A stretch of DNA of 64,000 nt from Notholithocarpus densiflorus (taxonomy: Eukaryota > Streptophyta > Magnoliopsida > Fagales > Fagaceae). Below, piece after piece: positions 23,791 to 36,326 of this stretch. The notes beneath the pieces were generated by a model. The model saw only the letters and a list, made by a program, of their open reading frames with translations, searched no databases and was not told where the DNA came from. The stretch lies in contig JARYZH020000153.1 in the NCBI GenBank assembly GCA_030021035.2, positions 558,001 to 622,000 of the forward strand. The letters are read 5' to 3'. Made by a program: the position numbers and the translations under genes. Every line of letters starts with the position of its first letter. The stretch's first letter is position 1.

Positions 23791-25938
23791 GCCCTACTAG
23801 CTGGCAGGAATATTTAGTATTATTGCACCTAAATGTGTTTGCTTCATTCTTTATGCTTCCAGAAAGCAGAATAGGTTAAAGAAATGAAGAGGCCTGTATT
23901 GTCTTTTTAGTTTTTCAATCTATGATTCTTCTTTTTTTTTTTTTTTTTTAAAAATTTTTAATTCGATTCCTCATGTGGGACAGTATCTTGTATGTGATGG
24001 AATTTTTTTTTTTTTTGTCTTCATTTTCAATGTGTTTGTTGGCCTTCTTATTTAGATTTTATGAAAAGGAGTGGTAATCTGAATTTGTATCTTGATGTCC
24101 TTCCACCCATTGTCTATTTTAAATTGATATGTTAGTTGTTCAAAGAGCTGCAAAATTTCATCTTGATGTGCAGTTGTTTATTAAATGGATAATTCACATA
24201 TCAGTTATCACTGTTAATTGTTGCAGATTTTAAACATCATTACTGCCTAAAGAATTGCTGTTTGCAAAGGGAATCATACAATTTGATATCTTTTGCTGGA
24301 ATTGAATTTTATCTGATTTGGAAACAGTCTTATGAATCTAGCCACCTTTGCCATTTTGTATTTGATTGAAGTATGCCAAATTGGCAACTGATTTAGGAAG
24401 TGAATTTTTATTTTGCCAAATTCTGATGTGCCATGCATTCGCTAAATTGTAGGGAAATTGCCTCCCATCTCCAATGGGTTAACATTATGAGATGGTAGGG
24501 AACAGTGGAACACCTGCATACCTTGCAAGTGCAATATCTTAAGATCAGGACTTAGTTGACTTTAGATGGTAGCCTAGTTGCATGTCAGACTCAAAATGCA
24601 AAGAAAGTTCTTTTAAAAAAAAAATTGAAGAGAATGTCTTTGTTAATTGTTGTGTGTGAAACAAGCATGTGTGCTTCCTTTGCTCTTAACATGTATGAGA
24701 TAACCCACGAAGTTAGTCTTGTGTTAGCATTTTGATGTATTGGAATTGAGGATTCCTTCCGGACTGGTGTATCATATGGCTTATTTCATAAGTAGTGGTG
24801 AATCCAAGAGTTTGTAACATTGGGAATGTTGCATTTATAGTTTGTTGTTAGTTGGCTTATAGATGTTGTCTTTGCATATTTGTAGTCGTTGGCGGATGAA
24901 GCTTAGGTAGGGGCTTGTCTTTTAGTTCTAGGTGCTGAGCCTGTGCCAAAAAGATAGTATTAGTAACAACTAACAACTAATAAAATCATTTTGGATAAAC
25001 TGATTTCTTAGACTTTGTAGTCCGTGCAAACAATTTTGAGGGTGCGACCAATCCAAGAGTTAGTTTTTTCGTTAATAGTTGTAGCCTGTAGGATTATTAT
25101 TAGCATTAACTACATATCCTACAACTTGTAAGACAGAATGTAATGCTTCAATATTTTTCTGATTATAAGCCTGGGACACAATGCCAGAAAAATTGTTTCT
25201 TAATGCCCTTTGGGCTAGTTTGCTGCTCCATGGGCACTGCTTTGAACCTAACATAAGTTACAACTTGAGAACTTAAACTTTCAGCATTTAATTTTAACAT
25301 CTTGCAGAATTGTGTCCAGCTCCCAACTGGGTAATGGCCTTGGTTTGTGTGTGCATTCATGCTGTTTTTGCTATTTCCTTACGTGATCAAATTATTTAAG
25401 CCCACCAGATCTGCTCTCATATTGAACAGCTTATGTTTATGCTACTTCTGGCAAACATGAAAGAGCCTAGTACGCATGCTTCAATTGGCTTCTTAACGCC
25501 AAAGCTATACAGATTCGTTTGATTTGTTTTTCCCCAATTGCTGTACCACAATTAAGTTCAAAAGATTTTCTTCAAACATTTAGCCATCATACTGGGAATT
25601 TGTTCAATGTTTTTCTCGTGAAAACTTTTTGCGGGCCTTTATATCATATGAATGGATTCCTACTTAACACATATTTTTCGTTTATTAGTGAACTTTTTCA
25701 GTTGAGCAAAAATATAAAAGAAAAGCGAAATAGGTCGAAAAACATTTCCAAATATACACTAGCTCAAAAAATTAAACAAGAAGATTTGGAGTTAAGAAAA
25801 AAAAGAGGGGTAGATTACATAGTGCGTTGGTAGCTTCAACCTCTCAATAGTAGCCTCAAAAACAACATTTTGTGTTGCTGCTACCATCAATAATAGGCAT
25901 CCGAGCTTCAGTTCCACAATGCACTATGGTTTGAAATA
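23791..25938. other. intergenic, no gene recognised
   Basis: Moderately AT-rich sequence with T runs near 23932-23949 and 24002-24016. Several open frames of 60-100 codons occur (for example 25519-25833 on plus) but none shows a known domain, codon bias or splice structure that I can support. Confidence 0.4.
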
Positions 25939-26034
25939 TTGAAGTACACTTCCAATCCTCCTCTTGATTGGGTGCAGCAAGAATAATTGAAGTACACTTC
26001 CGATCCTCCTCTTGATTGGGTGCAGCAAGAATAC
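25939..26034 (+). repeat. 48-bp tandem duplication
   Basis: Two adjacent copies of a 48-bp unit beginning TTGAAGTACACTTCC (25939 and 25987) differ at one visible position (CCAATCC against CCGATCC). The origin is unknown. Confidence 0.9.
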
Positions 26035-26104
26035 GCGAAAGAAGAGACGTGTCTTCTTCTAATTCTAGATGATTGAACCTTTGCAATTTTGAGTATAGTG
26101 ACAA

Positions 26105-26215
26105 TATTAGAATGTATTGCTAGAGCTTTTCCTGTTTTTTAGAGGCTTGGCTACCTCAGATTAGTCACATAATTTGAGGCCTGGCTATCTCGGATTAGTC
26201 ACAAAATTTTTCGTT
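26105..26215 (+). repeat. short imperfect duplication before a LINE relic
   Basis: Two nearby segments read GAGGCTTGGCTACCTCAGAT and GAGGCCTGGCTATCTCGGAT, each followed by TAGTCACA and an AAATTT-like stretch. They sit just upstream of the ORF1-like relic at 26233. Confidence 0.6.
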
Positions 26216-27900
26216 TTTTTCTCTATTGTCATGGGAGATTCCATTTTCTTTTTTGTCGAGTCCAAAACTTTCGAATTTTTGGTTGAGGAGGGAGGTACTT
26301 ATTACATGTTACGCCTATATGAAAGAAATAGGGCTTCTCTCCGGTCAGTGTTCATGGGTAAAGAAAGTGCAAAGTGTTTGCTAGTTAATGTGGAGGAGCT
26401 CATGTCCAATGTTCCTCTTGGAAATTTTGCAAGAACCTTCAAGGATGGTGATAAAGTTTTTATTCTGCAATTGGGTTCCAATGCATATGGCAGTTTTTTT
26501 TATGATCTCAGAACTTGTTCATGGCTGTTGGAAAGGCTTCATCCTTGTGCCAGAAGGAAAACTGGGTAGTGGGGGAAGGGGGTTAGGATTTCATCTACAG
26601 AAGGCTATTGCTCCCGAGACACTAGCCGTCAAACCGCCATCTCTATCTGTCTTGAAATCGACAGTACAAAATTCAAAATCCTTTCTGTTGGCAACGGTGG
26701 AAGCAAGAAAGGAAAGCAATTAATGCTCAACTATCAAAATTCAAGCAAAACAATCTTGAGCAATCAGAACCATGATTTGCGCGATAGGGATGCTTGGAAG
26801 GAAAGAGCGATGCCTGGGGCTAAAATCACATTTGAGAATTGAGATTAAAGAAAATGTTTCTAACGGCACTGATGCTCTTTTAACGCTGGATGTCTCTTTA
26901 AGATTGGATCGTGGGCTGGATGGTAGGTGGGAAGTTAAGTGCTCCAAAGTCCAGGAAGTGGGTCGAGACAATATAAGCCCACTTGGTGTTAAGCCCACAG
27001 AAGGTTTTTTTAAGCCCTGGATAATATGCCGATGCATCCTCAAGATGATCTAACTAGCCTAACGATGCTGACCAAGTGGACTATGGTCTCCAATGAAGCT
27101 GCTACTTGGAGAGTCTCGGTTCCGATAAGGCCAGGAATGGGTTGGCATGTACCTCAGATGGTGAAGAGAACCTGCAGCGAGACCTTCGACTGATACTTCA
27201 GGAGCATTCCGGCAATGTAATCAAGAAATGGGGGAATTCAGAGCAGTGGGTGCTTGAATTCAGAGCAGTTCTGATTCAGATCTCTTTGCCACCGGGTGAA
27301 GCCACCGAGGTGTTGGAAGAGCAAAACCAGTTGGCCTTGGTTCCGTTGAAGTCTTCAGACTCTATGGATGTATCATTGGCTCATTTCGAAGAGGATGAAG
27401 TACTTGTGGAGGATTGGGTTTCGGACACCGTTTCGGAGGATGCTGATCTGCCTCTAGCTGTTGAACCACTTGCTTTTTCTCTACCCTTGGCCATGGAAGA
27501 ATAGGAAGTTGTGGGTGTGGATGGTTCAGTGAGGCAAGAACCTTGCTCAAAGTGGTTCCAAAGTAAATTCAACGACTTTGATAGCTTCCTAGGCACATCC
27601 CTAGAAGGTTTGGAAAATCAAGCAACAGAATTTTTATTGGTTGTTGAGGCTGAATTAAAACAGAGAGCTGCTTTGAACAAGAAAGCACATGACTTAAAAG
27701 AGTTCGGGGGGTAAAAGGTTTAAGAGACATAGTTAAAAGACAAAGATTAGAATTGTTTAGTATGTTTGTGTGAGAATATATTGGGTATGTTTAATTTTGT
27801 GTCTGTGTTGCTTCTTTTTATTGTTTTAGTTGGCAATGCTCGTAGTTTCTCCAAAAAAAAAAAAAAAAAAAAAAGAAAAAGAAAAAGAAAAAGAAAAAGA
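26216..27900 (+). pseudogene. LINE ORF1-like relic with an A-rich tail
   Basis: The segment reads MGDSIFFFVESKTFEFLVEE..., then NFARTFKDGDKVFILQLGSN (about 26230-26490), continues one frame over with ISELVHGCWKGFILVPEGKLG (from about 26500), and later LLVVEAELKQRAALNKKA near 27640-27690. The frame change sits in a T8 run at 26491-26498. Proteins of this layout are common in plant genomes as the first open frame of LINEs (nucleic-acid-binding ORF1p) or their derivatives. A long A/(GAAAAA) tail at 27853-27900 follows with no ORF2 between, so the copy looks internally deleted. Stops are frequent between 26720 and 27100. Confidence 0.65.
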
Positions 27901-28460
27901 AGTTGGCGATGCTTTTAAGAAGATAAATACAAAGTTGGCCAAACTATATTAAATTTTGTCTTTGTGTGAATATTTTTATCTTTGGCAAGCTCCAAATCAC
28001 ATTATTATCTTATCATCACAACTTTTAAATGTTTATGCACAAATTACGTCCTAGATGAGTGAGATAGTCATTAGTATTATAAATAGGTAATTTGGCACCA
28101 AAATTAAGAAAAATAAATTTGACACAGGTCAAATTAGACAACAATTAAAAACTAAATTAGGTTTAATTTGGCTTCTGGCAGTTTGGGCTCAACATAGCCC
28201 AATTTTTCTGCCAAGTGTTTTCCTTAATTAAAAAAATAATAATAATAATAATTGTGCTTCAAATTTAATATCTAGTATATGTGATGAGTTGCTAGGAAGC
28301 TACTTTCCCAAATAAAATAATAATAATAATAATAACCCAAACTGGCAATATACAAAGAACTATTTGACAAAAATGAATAAGCAAAAACAAGTCGCACACT
28401 TGAAAGTCCTCAATAAAAGGGGTAAAAGAGAGGGGGGGACCTTAATTAGACCATCTAAAT
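27901..28460. other. spacer and 3' UTR side of the receptor-kinase gene
   Basis: AT-rich, with (AAT)n near 28233-28252 and 28314-28335. The receptor-kinase 3' UTR, read on the minus strand, should extend into this stretch. No gene is recognised. Confidence 0.45.
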
Positions 28461-31400
28461 TTACCTTCCAAATGGACCAGTCATGGAATCAGTATCCTTA
28501 GAATACACTTCAGATGAATTGTATGATTGAGTACTGATCTCCTCCCTTAAACCCATATTTTTCTCTTGACTACGAGACAATTCCATTGCTAAACATTCTT
28601 TTAGTTCTGATAACACAAGACTCATGGTAGGTCTTTGACTAGAGGTGGGTGTAGTGCATGTCATTGCTAATTCTAAAGCTTTCCAGACAGAATTCACATC
28701 AAAATCTCCCTGCAACCTTTTATCAACAACACTTTCTATATCCCCCATTTCAAGCTTAGGACTCACCCAATGCACCAGGTGGATTGGTTCATCATTTTTT
28801 ACAATTGCAGGTTGGCCGGTGATTAGCTCTAACAGAACAATCCCAAAACTGAAGACGTCACTTTTCTCGTTCAACTTTTGAGAATTGTAGTACCTAAAAA
28901 ACACAAAAAATAATCATGTCACGTCAAATGTTAACAAAGAGATATATATATATATATATATATATAAAATTTTTTTTTTCTTTTTCCCTTCACTAATATG
29001 AGTGTGGCTTTTATAGCACCAGACTAATCCCTAGCCTTAGGTGAGTGTAGTTAAAAAAAAAAAAGTACTTGTTGCATACTATTGAAATGAATTGCTCATC
29101 ATTTCTAATTACAAATCTATTGTTATTATTATTATTTTTTGCAATCATTTGAACCAAGTGCAACCCCCTTTTAATGATGCAAAAAACTAAACGAATTACA
29201 TGATGAAAACATACTCAGGGTCAAGATATCCAGTTGTGCCCATGACTGTAGTTACTACATGACTTTGGTTATCACTTGGAAAAACCTTGGAGAGACCAAA
29301 ATCTGCTATCTTAGCATCCAAGCTCTCACTTAAAAGGATGTTGGCTGACTTTACATCTCTGTGTATAATAGGTGGCTTGCATCCATGATGCAAGTACTCT
29401 AGTCCTGCAGTATCAATACAAGTAAGGCACAAATGACATACAATCAAATTAGGGTCCGATTGACACAATGTTATATATGAGGCACAAGATCTATGAGCAA
29501 TAATACAATTTTAAGAAATTATATAGGTTTAAGTATGACTTCGAAGCAAAATTGAGACAAAACTAAAATATACTGCAGAAAATGTTTACATATGCATTGA
29601 AGTTCAGAAAAACTATCTTCATGATCAGAGCACCTCTAAAAGGATTTCTTCGATTGGTCTAGTCTTTGCAAAATTAGTGACATTTGCAACAAAGGAGCTG
29701 GTTGGCTTATTAAAAATGGGGCCTCCATTAGCTTTTGACACAAGGGATCCCAATGGAAATTGGCTTCTTGACAACGTCTCCTTCATCCCCCCAAATCGCC
29801 TTCTTGAAACCATAAAAGCAACCCCCAAACCCTTCCACTCCACACAAAAGGAATGTCTCTTTTGGCACCCATCCCCTAATGGGCATTTTACCCATCATCC
29901 ACCATGAATCCTAACTGGAAATGGTTTTGGAAAATCCCCACCATTTGCAAAATCAACACCTTCCTTTGGCTTTCTTGTCATGATCGTCTCCCCACAAATA
30001 GACCTCCTGAAAAAGAGACAAATCCTCTCAAATGATACATGCCCACTATGCCATACTGCCCCAGAAACATCTTTATACATACCCTAAGGGATTGTCCCCA
30101 TTTGGTAAGACCTAACCCTTATGGCCTTACCCATCCACCCCACACCCCACGACTTCCACAATCATCCCAATGAGGAGTGGATTAAATGTATGTCTTCCTC
30201 CACTCACAAAAGCTCTTGCCACCCCACTTGGACATACCTTGGAATGTCATCTTCCCCATAACCACTTGGTCCATTTGGACAGATCAAAATAAGTCCACCA
30301 TGGAAGGTCAAGCTTTCAAACCAACTTTGATCCTCAAAAAGATTAAATCCCTTACCACTGAATTTTTCTTCTCCCTCCCCTATCAAATGAAGAGAACAAG
30401 ATATACTAACACCCTCATTGGTTGGAGACCACCTCCTCTAGACTTCTTTAAGCTACAAATGGTTCGGCTCGAGGAAACCCAGGCAAAGCCAGTTCCGGGG
30501 GGCTTATCAGAGTTTCTAGAGGGAATTGGATTGGGGGCTTCTCAAGAAGCATTGGTAAATAATATGTGAGACACTGGGCCTGGTGCACTTATGAAATGCT
30601 ATTCAAAAGTTGGACATAATGTAATCCAAGGATTACAACAACCAAGCCTTAGTTCCAAAAATTTTGAGGTCGGCTGTACTTCATATATCACATTTGCTAA
30701 AAAGAATGTAGATGCTGACCTTGTGCAGCATCAATTGCAATGTGGAGTCTCATCTCCCAACTCAAGGTATGTGAACTTGTATCTGCAACCATAAAAAATG
30801 AAAAAAAAAATTCTCATAATCTCATGGATCTGAACATATTATTATTATTATTTTTTGATAGGTAAGAAAACTTGTATTAAGCGAAGACTAAGTCATTAGA
30901 AAAATGAAGTAGCCAGAAGGAATATGTACAAACAACAAAAAAGAGAACAAAAAAATAAAAAAAATAATGTTCAGGAAGATAGGGAATCTAAAAACAGCGG
31001 AATGGATTGTTTAAGAAAGACTGGGACAATGCATGGCATAAGCATTGTAATCGGTTATTCAAAGTCATTCTTCATTCCGATAGTGATACTAAACATGGAA
31101 GTACCTGAAAGATAATCTTTTAGGTTGCCGTTAGCCATATATTCATAAATTAGTGCCATTTTGTCACCATCATCACAGTATCCAACAAACGATGCCAAGT
31201 TCCTATGGTAAACTGTCATTAAGAGTTCAGCCTGCAAATCCATCAGCAGCCACTTAAGTCTATAATCACTGGTTAAAGCAGTTACCTAGGATGAATATAT
31301 TCACTAGTGACAAAATAGAGAGTAAAGGTTGTCCATCCATGCCATCACATTTTTATTTTAAACTTTATAATGTATAAAGAAGTTTTATTGAATCAATGGT

Positions 31401-34400
31401 ACAAAGTACAAACCTCAGTTTGGAATTCCTTAGGCCCTTGAGATGATGATGCAGAGAGCATCTTAACTGCAACATGGGTGCCATCTGCCATTTGGCCATG
31501 GTACACAGTCCCAAATCCTCCCTTCCCAATGACAGTATGGAACTTGTTTGTAATCTTTAAAACCTCAGCATAAGTAAATTGCCTCTTCTTTGATACTATG
31601 ATATGTTTTTTGCTGGAGACAACCAACTCTTTAGCTGAAGTTTACAAAAAAACATACTTTAGACAGTACCTTTGAATCTTTATGTTGTAGAGCAGAAGAT
31701 TGCTGCATATACTACATTCTAAAACATATCACCTTCTGATCAATATATCCCTCTGTATAATTTCTTTCAAATATTATTTTTCTTAATGTTATCCTGTAGT
31801 AATGGTCCTATGGATCCTAAAAAAATTTTGCAAGACGCTGTCAATTTACATTTGTTATCTCTCTTTTTTTTCCCTCTCTTTTCTTATTTCATCTGCATGT
31901 CATTTTACATCATTTCTCACTTTTTTGCACCTCTAGATGAGCATGATTTCCTGTTGAAGTATTTTGCACTAATTCTTGTATGTTGGGAGCATAAAACACA
32001 CATAATCATAATGATAAAACTAGTGAAATTACCCGATTTCCTTCTTCTTCTCAGTTTCCAAATGACAAACAAAGCAATAAAGAGGACCAATGCTGACATT
32101 GTTGGTGCTAGTATTGGAACATAATTTGTTTTCTTGTTTTTGCATGAACTTGAGCTACAAACATTTTGGTCATCCACTTGATCATCCACACTGGAAGCAG
32201 GGAAATAGACAATTAAACCATATTTTCATGTCCCATATCAAAATTTTAGTGCATAATTGTAATTCATGAAATCCTAGAATATGAACCACTTCTATTATCT
32301 ACTCAAAAACAAGAATTTGCAAAACAAGAAAAGAGATAAAAATATGGGCCTTTTCTCCCATATTAGCATCTGAGAATCTAAGAGGGAGGCAAACCTCAAT
32401 GTAAGTAATCCAGCCTCTGATCTTTCTATAAGAGCTGTAGGAACAGAACCCGATAATTGGTTGTTTTTCAAATTCCTACAAGTCAGTAATATGATTTCAG
32501 TTAGAGATATGTGTTCTTAATTGTATTAAAATTACAATTCCAATGCTTCAGATCTTACAGGAACTTCAAATATTTTAGTTCTTCCAAAAATTCAGGTACT
32601 GGTCCAGTTAAGCTATTGTTTGATAAATCCCTGAGACAAAAGTATTTTCCTTATGAGATGTTGCAAATTTTTGAACAAAATGCTAAATATTGAAAGGGTT
32701 AATCCTTATTTTCATCAAGTTAGGGCTAGCACAACATTCACGCCACAAAACATTTTGAATGTGTACTTACAAGGATTCCAGTAATGAGAGCTTTGCAAAG
32801 GAAGCTGCAATGGTCCCAGTCAAACCACATGAGGTCAGGTTCCTATTCAAGGTAGAAAAGCAACTCCTAAATAATGACATTTTCAATCAGAGAAGTAGTA
32901 TCAATATTGTTCAGACGAGAATGACTAACATTGAGATTATCCGTGGAGGAACTGAACCATTGTATTGGCATATTAGACCTTCCCAAGAGTAATTCTTTGG
33001 CCCGCAGGGATCACCCACCCAGTGTTTGCTTATCTTATACATTGTTTTGACATTCATGACAGCATCAACTGTATTTAGTAAATTAATATTCGATCAAATT
33101 GTATATTGAACTCTTTATTAAATCCAATATTCCTCAGAGTTGCTTCACCAAAAACACCCATAATATCATTCAAATTCGGGCATGGAACTCTAGCATTGCA
33201 GTTAATAATAATACAAGAAAGCTTACCATCTTCACTGAATGTTGACGATTCATTTAGCTGTTTAACCAAGTAAATCTCAACAGCATTGAGGATGGGTGGA
33301 AGGGCTGAATCCTCTGTTTTGTATATAGAAATCCAGTGCTCTTTTCCCACCAAGGCTCTTGGACTAGATATTGTGGTTGCATATAAGTAACGAGGACTAA
33401 AAGGTGTAGACAACGGTGGATCATTCCAAGATATATTGAACTTCCTCGACTGGTTCTTCTCAAGCTGCTCCACTTCAGCAAGGTACAAGAATACATAAAA
33501 TTGAGAGTTAGGATCATCGACACTCCAATACAATCTCAAGGGTTCACTATCATTCGCTGGCCTAGCAGCTGTCTGAATGACTTCCTGTGGTGCTTGATAG
33601 CCATTATTATTATTATTTATCGCTATTGAAGTGGTGATTGATTCCCAAGTTGGGAGCATATAGGAGGACCAAAGGCGATCATAAATGTCATCTTTATATC
33701 TTCCACTTCCATTGGTTGATCCAACATCCAATCTTTGGAAGAATACTAATGAAGCAGATGTCCCAAACTCGGTATCATAAATTGAATTATTTAGAGGTCT
33801 AAGCTCCAAGGCTGAAATAAAAGGAGTTCCCAAGCCTTTGTTCACAAGACAAATGTGAATGTCGTCTGATTGTGCAATACCAATAATCTCAGTTATGACA
33901 GTCTCAGAAGCTTCACTAAATTTTATAGAGGACCAAAGATTGACATCAAAATAGATGTCAAATTCTGGTAACTTGTTTAGTCCATCATAGTTTCCATACA
34001 AGAATGAAGCTCTTATCAAGTACAAATTTCCTTTTCCACCAGAGGGCTTTAAGGTGTAACAATTTTTGTTTCCAAGAGGAAAACTTCTAAGATCAGAAAG
34101 TGGGTAAGGCAGGTTGAGATTGTTTGGATATGCATACTCAGAAGAGATGTTCTTGTTAATCCCATTGTCTATATAAGCTTCATCAGGAGCATAGGAAATG
34201 CCAGTATCAATGTCTAGGTATGTGAAATTCACGGAACTGCCACAATCAATGCTTATGAAGCCTAAACAAAAAGAAATAAACAACCTATGTTAAGAATGAA
34301 TGAACAATCTTTTCTGATTCTTACTAACTTTATCAAATAAGACCAACTTTATGAAAATCTAATCCATCAATTCAAACACTCAAGTGCAGAGGCGTTCAAA

Positions 34401-34640
34401 ATTAGCAAAAGTAGCAATTTGTCTAAAAAAATCATTCTACTTAAAATAAAATAAAATAAAAAGTGTTATAAAATAAAATGAAAATGAAAAGAAAAGAGAA
34501 AAAAAGAAGAAGAAGAAGAAGAAGAAACATATTAATCAATTTTCAGTTGAGAGAATTTGCTAACCTTGTTGGAGCTGCCCATGAACAAAGATTGCACACA
34601 ACATCCATAGGATGAAGCAAATATATATCTCCATCATCAT
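28461..34640 (-). CDS. malectin-like/LRR receptor-like Ser/Thr kinase (LRR subfamily I), 888 aa
   Basis: Twelve minus-strand exons join in phase with GT...AG borders: 34565-34640, 33227-34261, 32930-33068, 32771-32842, 32559-32630, 32395-32475, 32033-32190, 31414-31634, 31105-31231, 30720-30782, 29215-29404 and 28461-28893. The product has a signal peptide (about 1-21), a malectin-like ectodomain (about 27-370, starting FISIDCGSS), the HWVGDPC juncture, three LRR exons (about 417-491), a membrane helix (about 516-537) with an RRRRK stop-transfer, and a kinase with the P-loop GKGGFGTVYHG (581-591), Lys602, HRDVK (696-700) and DFG (716-718). It is an RD kinase at the plasma membrane. The closest group includes IOS1, FRK1/SIF and At1g51800-type receptors, used in immunity, symbiosis or development; the ligand is unknown. 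Length and exon plan are normal for the group. Introns hold LINE fragments. W-box cores lie 134-170 bp upstream. Confidence 0.93.
29640..30470 (+). mobile_element. LINE C-terminal relic in intron 10 of the receptor kinase
   Basis: Plus-strand frames, antisense to the gene, give NWKWFWKIPTICKINTFLWL, CPLCHTAPETSL (zf-RVT, about 29905-30075) and then WSIWTDQNKSTMEGQAF with IGWRPPPLDFFKL (about 30270-30460), the linker to an RNase H domain. Stops and frame changes are present. It sits between exon 11 and exon 10 without touching either splice site. Confidence 0.75.
30838..30990. repeat. A/T-bounded retroposon fragment in intron 9
   Basis: A (TTA)n-T run followed by TTTTGATAGGTAAGAAAACTTG and ending in an A-rich tract looks like the 3' end of a LINE or SINE read in reverse. 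Similar TACTTATCAAAAAA wording on the other strand occurs at about 37928. Class uncertain. Confidence 0.35.
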
Positions 34641-34773
34641 CTATCTATTATGATAACATGAGTTGGCTAATGTAAATGTGAAGACAACATGATGAGAATT
34701 TGTTTAATTCACTCTTGATGTTCTATTTTTTGTTTTTGTTTTTTTTTTAAAAAAAATACACTGTTGTGCGTTT

Positions 34774-34811
34774 TTGACTTTCAACTACTAGAAAGGTCTT
34801 TCTTTGTCAAC
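34774..34811. promoter_or_regulatory. W-box cores upstream of the receptor kinase
   Basis: TTGACT (34774-34779, plus strand) and GTTGAC read on the minus strand (34806-34811) lie 134-170 bp before the start codon at 34640. WRKY factors bind TTGAC(C/T) in promoters of stress-induced receptor kinases of this subfamily. Two short motifs can occur by chance, so this is suggestive only. Confidence 0.4.
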
Positions 34812-36326
34812 TTTGGTAACCTGGAGGCTTAGACGGATTCTCTGAACCCTCTCAAAAGCTCAAATTTCAAAACATTTTGCTAATATATATTAATATATAT
34901 ATTACCACTTCATTAAAATTACATAATTTTTTAGCACATCAATCTATTTTTCAAAAATAGAACATCACTATAGCATATGCCAAATATTTATTGGCATTTA
35001 GCACATATCATGATGTATGGTTTTTGATGTTTTGTCATGGTGGTATAATTAAAGAATCCAAAAAAGGAATAATTATCGGTTTTTTGGTCCGATCGGAGTC
35101 AAACCGATAGCCCGACCGTTGACGACATAAATATTTATTTTATAATTTTACAATTATAAAAATAATAAATTTATGACTAATAATATTTAGTTTTAATATA
35201 TATATATATATATGAATTTAGTTTTCTTGTACTGTATTTAGAAAATTAATCTACAACTTATATATAACAAGTTATATCTATAACTATCAAATTAACTCTA
35301 ATAAAAAATGTATTAATTTAACAATAGATAATAACAAAGTTGTAGTAAGGTTGGTTTATTATTATATTTATATATTTGGTACTTGTATAATTAGTCTCAC
35401 TGTTTGTTTTTTTTTTTTTTTTTTTTTTTTTTTGGGGTTTAAATTTGGTGTCGTAGTGTTGTGGTTATTTAGGATTAGCATGCAAATAACCCCACCATAT
35501 GAGCTGTAAAGTAACGTGGGTATCTAGGTCTAGGAAGTACAAAGAAAAAAAGTATTAATTAATAAATATACTCTCCCATTAAATAACCTACTGACCTACC
35601 TCACGTAACTCCACTAATTTACACTTCAATTTTCTCCTTTTTATTCTTATGTCCGATCCAATCTCCGAAGTCTCCATAGCCAAAACTGCTTCTTCTATGC
35701 TCCGCAGCCACTCTTAGTCTCTCTCTTTGCAGCAAAACTCAAGATAAAAAATCAGTGAGCTAAAGAAGTTGAAGAAGCTAAAAGATATCCACCTTAAGAA
35801 ATAGTGAAGGATCACACTCTCTTTGTAAAACACATATAACGGTTCTAAATTCTTTTTACCTATATTTTATATTCTCATTTTTTTTCCTCTTTTTGTTGTA
35901 GTTGTATTTGTTCAAAAGGACTGTTTTGATCTATCATCAAACGTTTCAAAACCGGTTCAATCATATCGATTTTTGGTTTTATGGTTGAACCGGCCAGTTT
36001 TAAATTATTTTCGGTTTTTAATTATTTTCCGATTATTTGTCATAACCGAATTAGATTAATAACTGGATTCCGATTGAACCGATCGGATCAACCGATTCGG
36101 TCTGATTTTTAAAACATGGTTCTGTGTGCCAAATACTAGCACACATCATATGTCAATGATCTAATGGCATTCATATTAAGACCCTCAGCTACTTTGAATT
36201 TTCAACGTAGAAATGTGAAATTGAACATAAATAATAAAAGAACAAAAGATTGAAATAATATTCATAGTGGATTCATGATTTTTATTTTATTTTACAACTT
36301 TAAAAGCCTAAAACGTTTATTGGCAA
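34812..36326. other. receptor-kinase upstream region with CGGTT-rich repeat remnants
   Basis: From about 35078 to 36120 the ends are rich in related words (GGTCCGATCGGAGTCAAACCG near the left, TTGAACCGATCGGATCAACCG near the right, AACCGGTTCAA-like in between), suggesting an old non-autonomous DNA transposon of about 1 kb. A T28 run lies at 35406-35433. No coding region is recognised; 35640-35830 looks transcript-like but has no supported frame. Confidence 0.4.

Noticed and set aside
25519..25833. 104-codon plus-strand frame as a gene
   Set aside because: No domain, no splice signals, no similarity I recognise; hydrophobic and Lys-rich composition fits AT-rich chance sequence.
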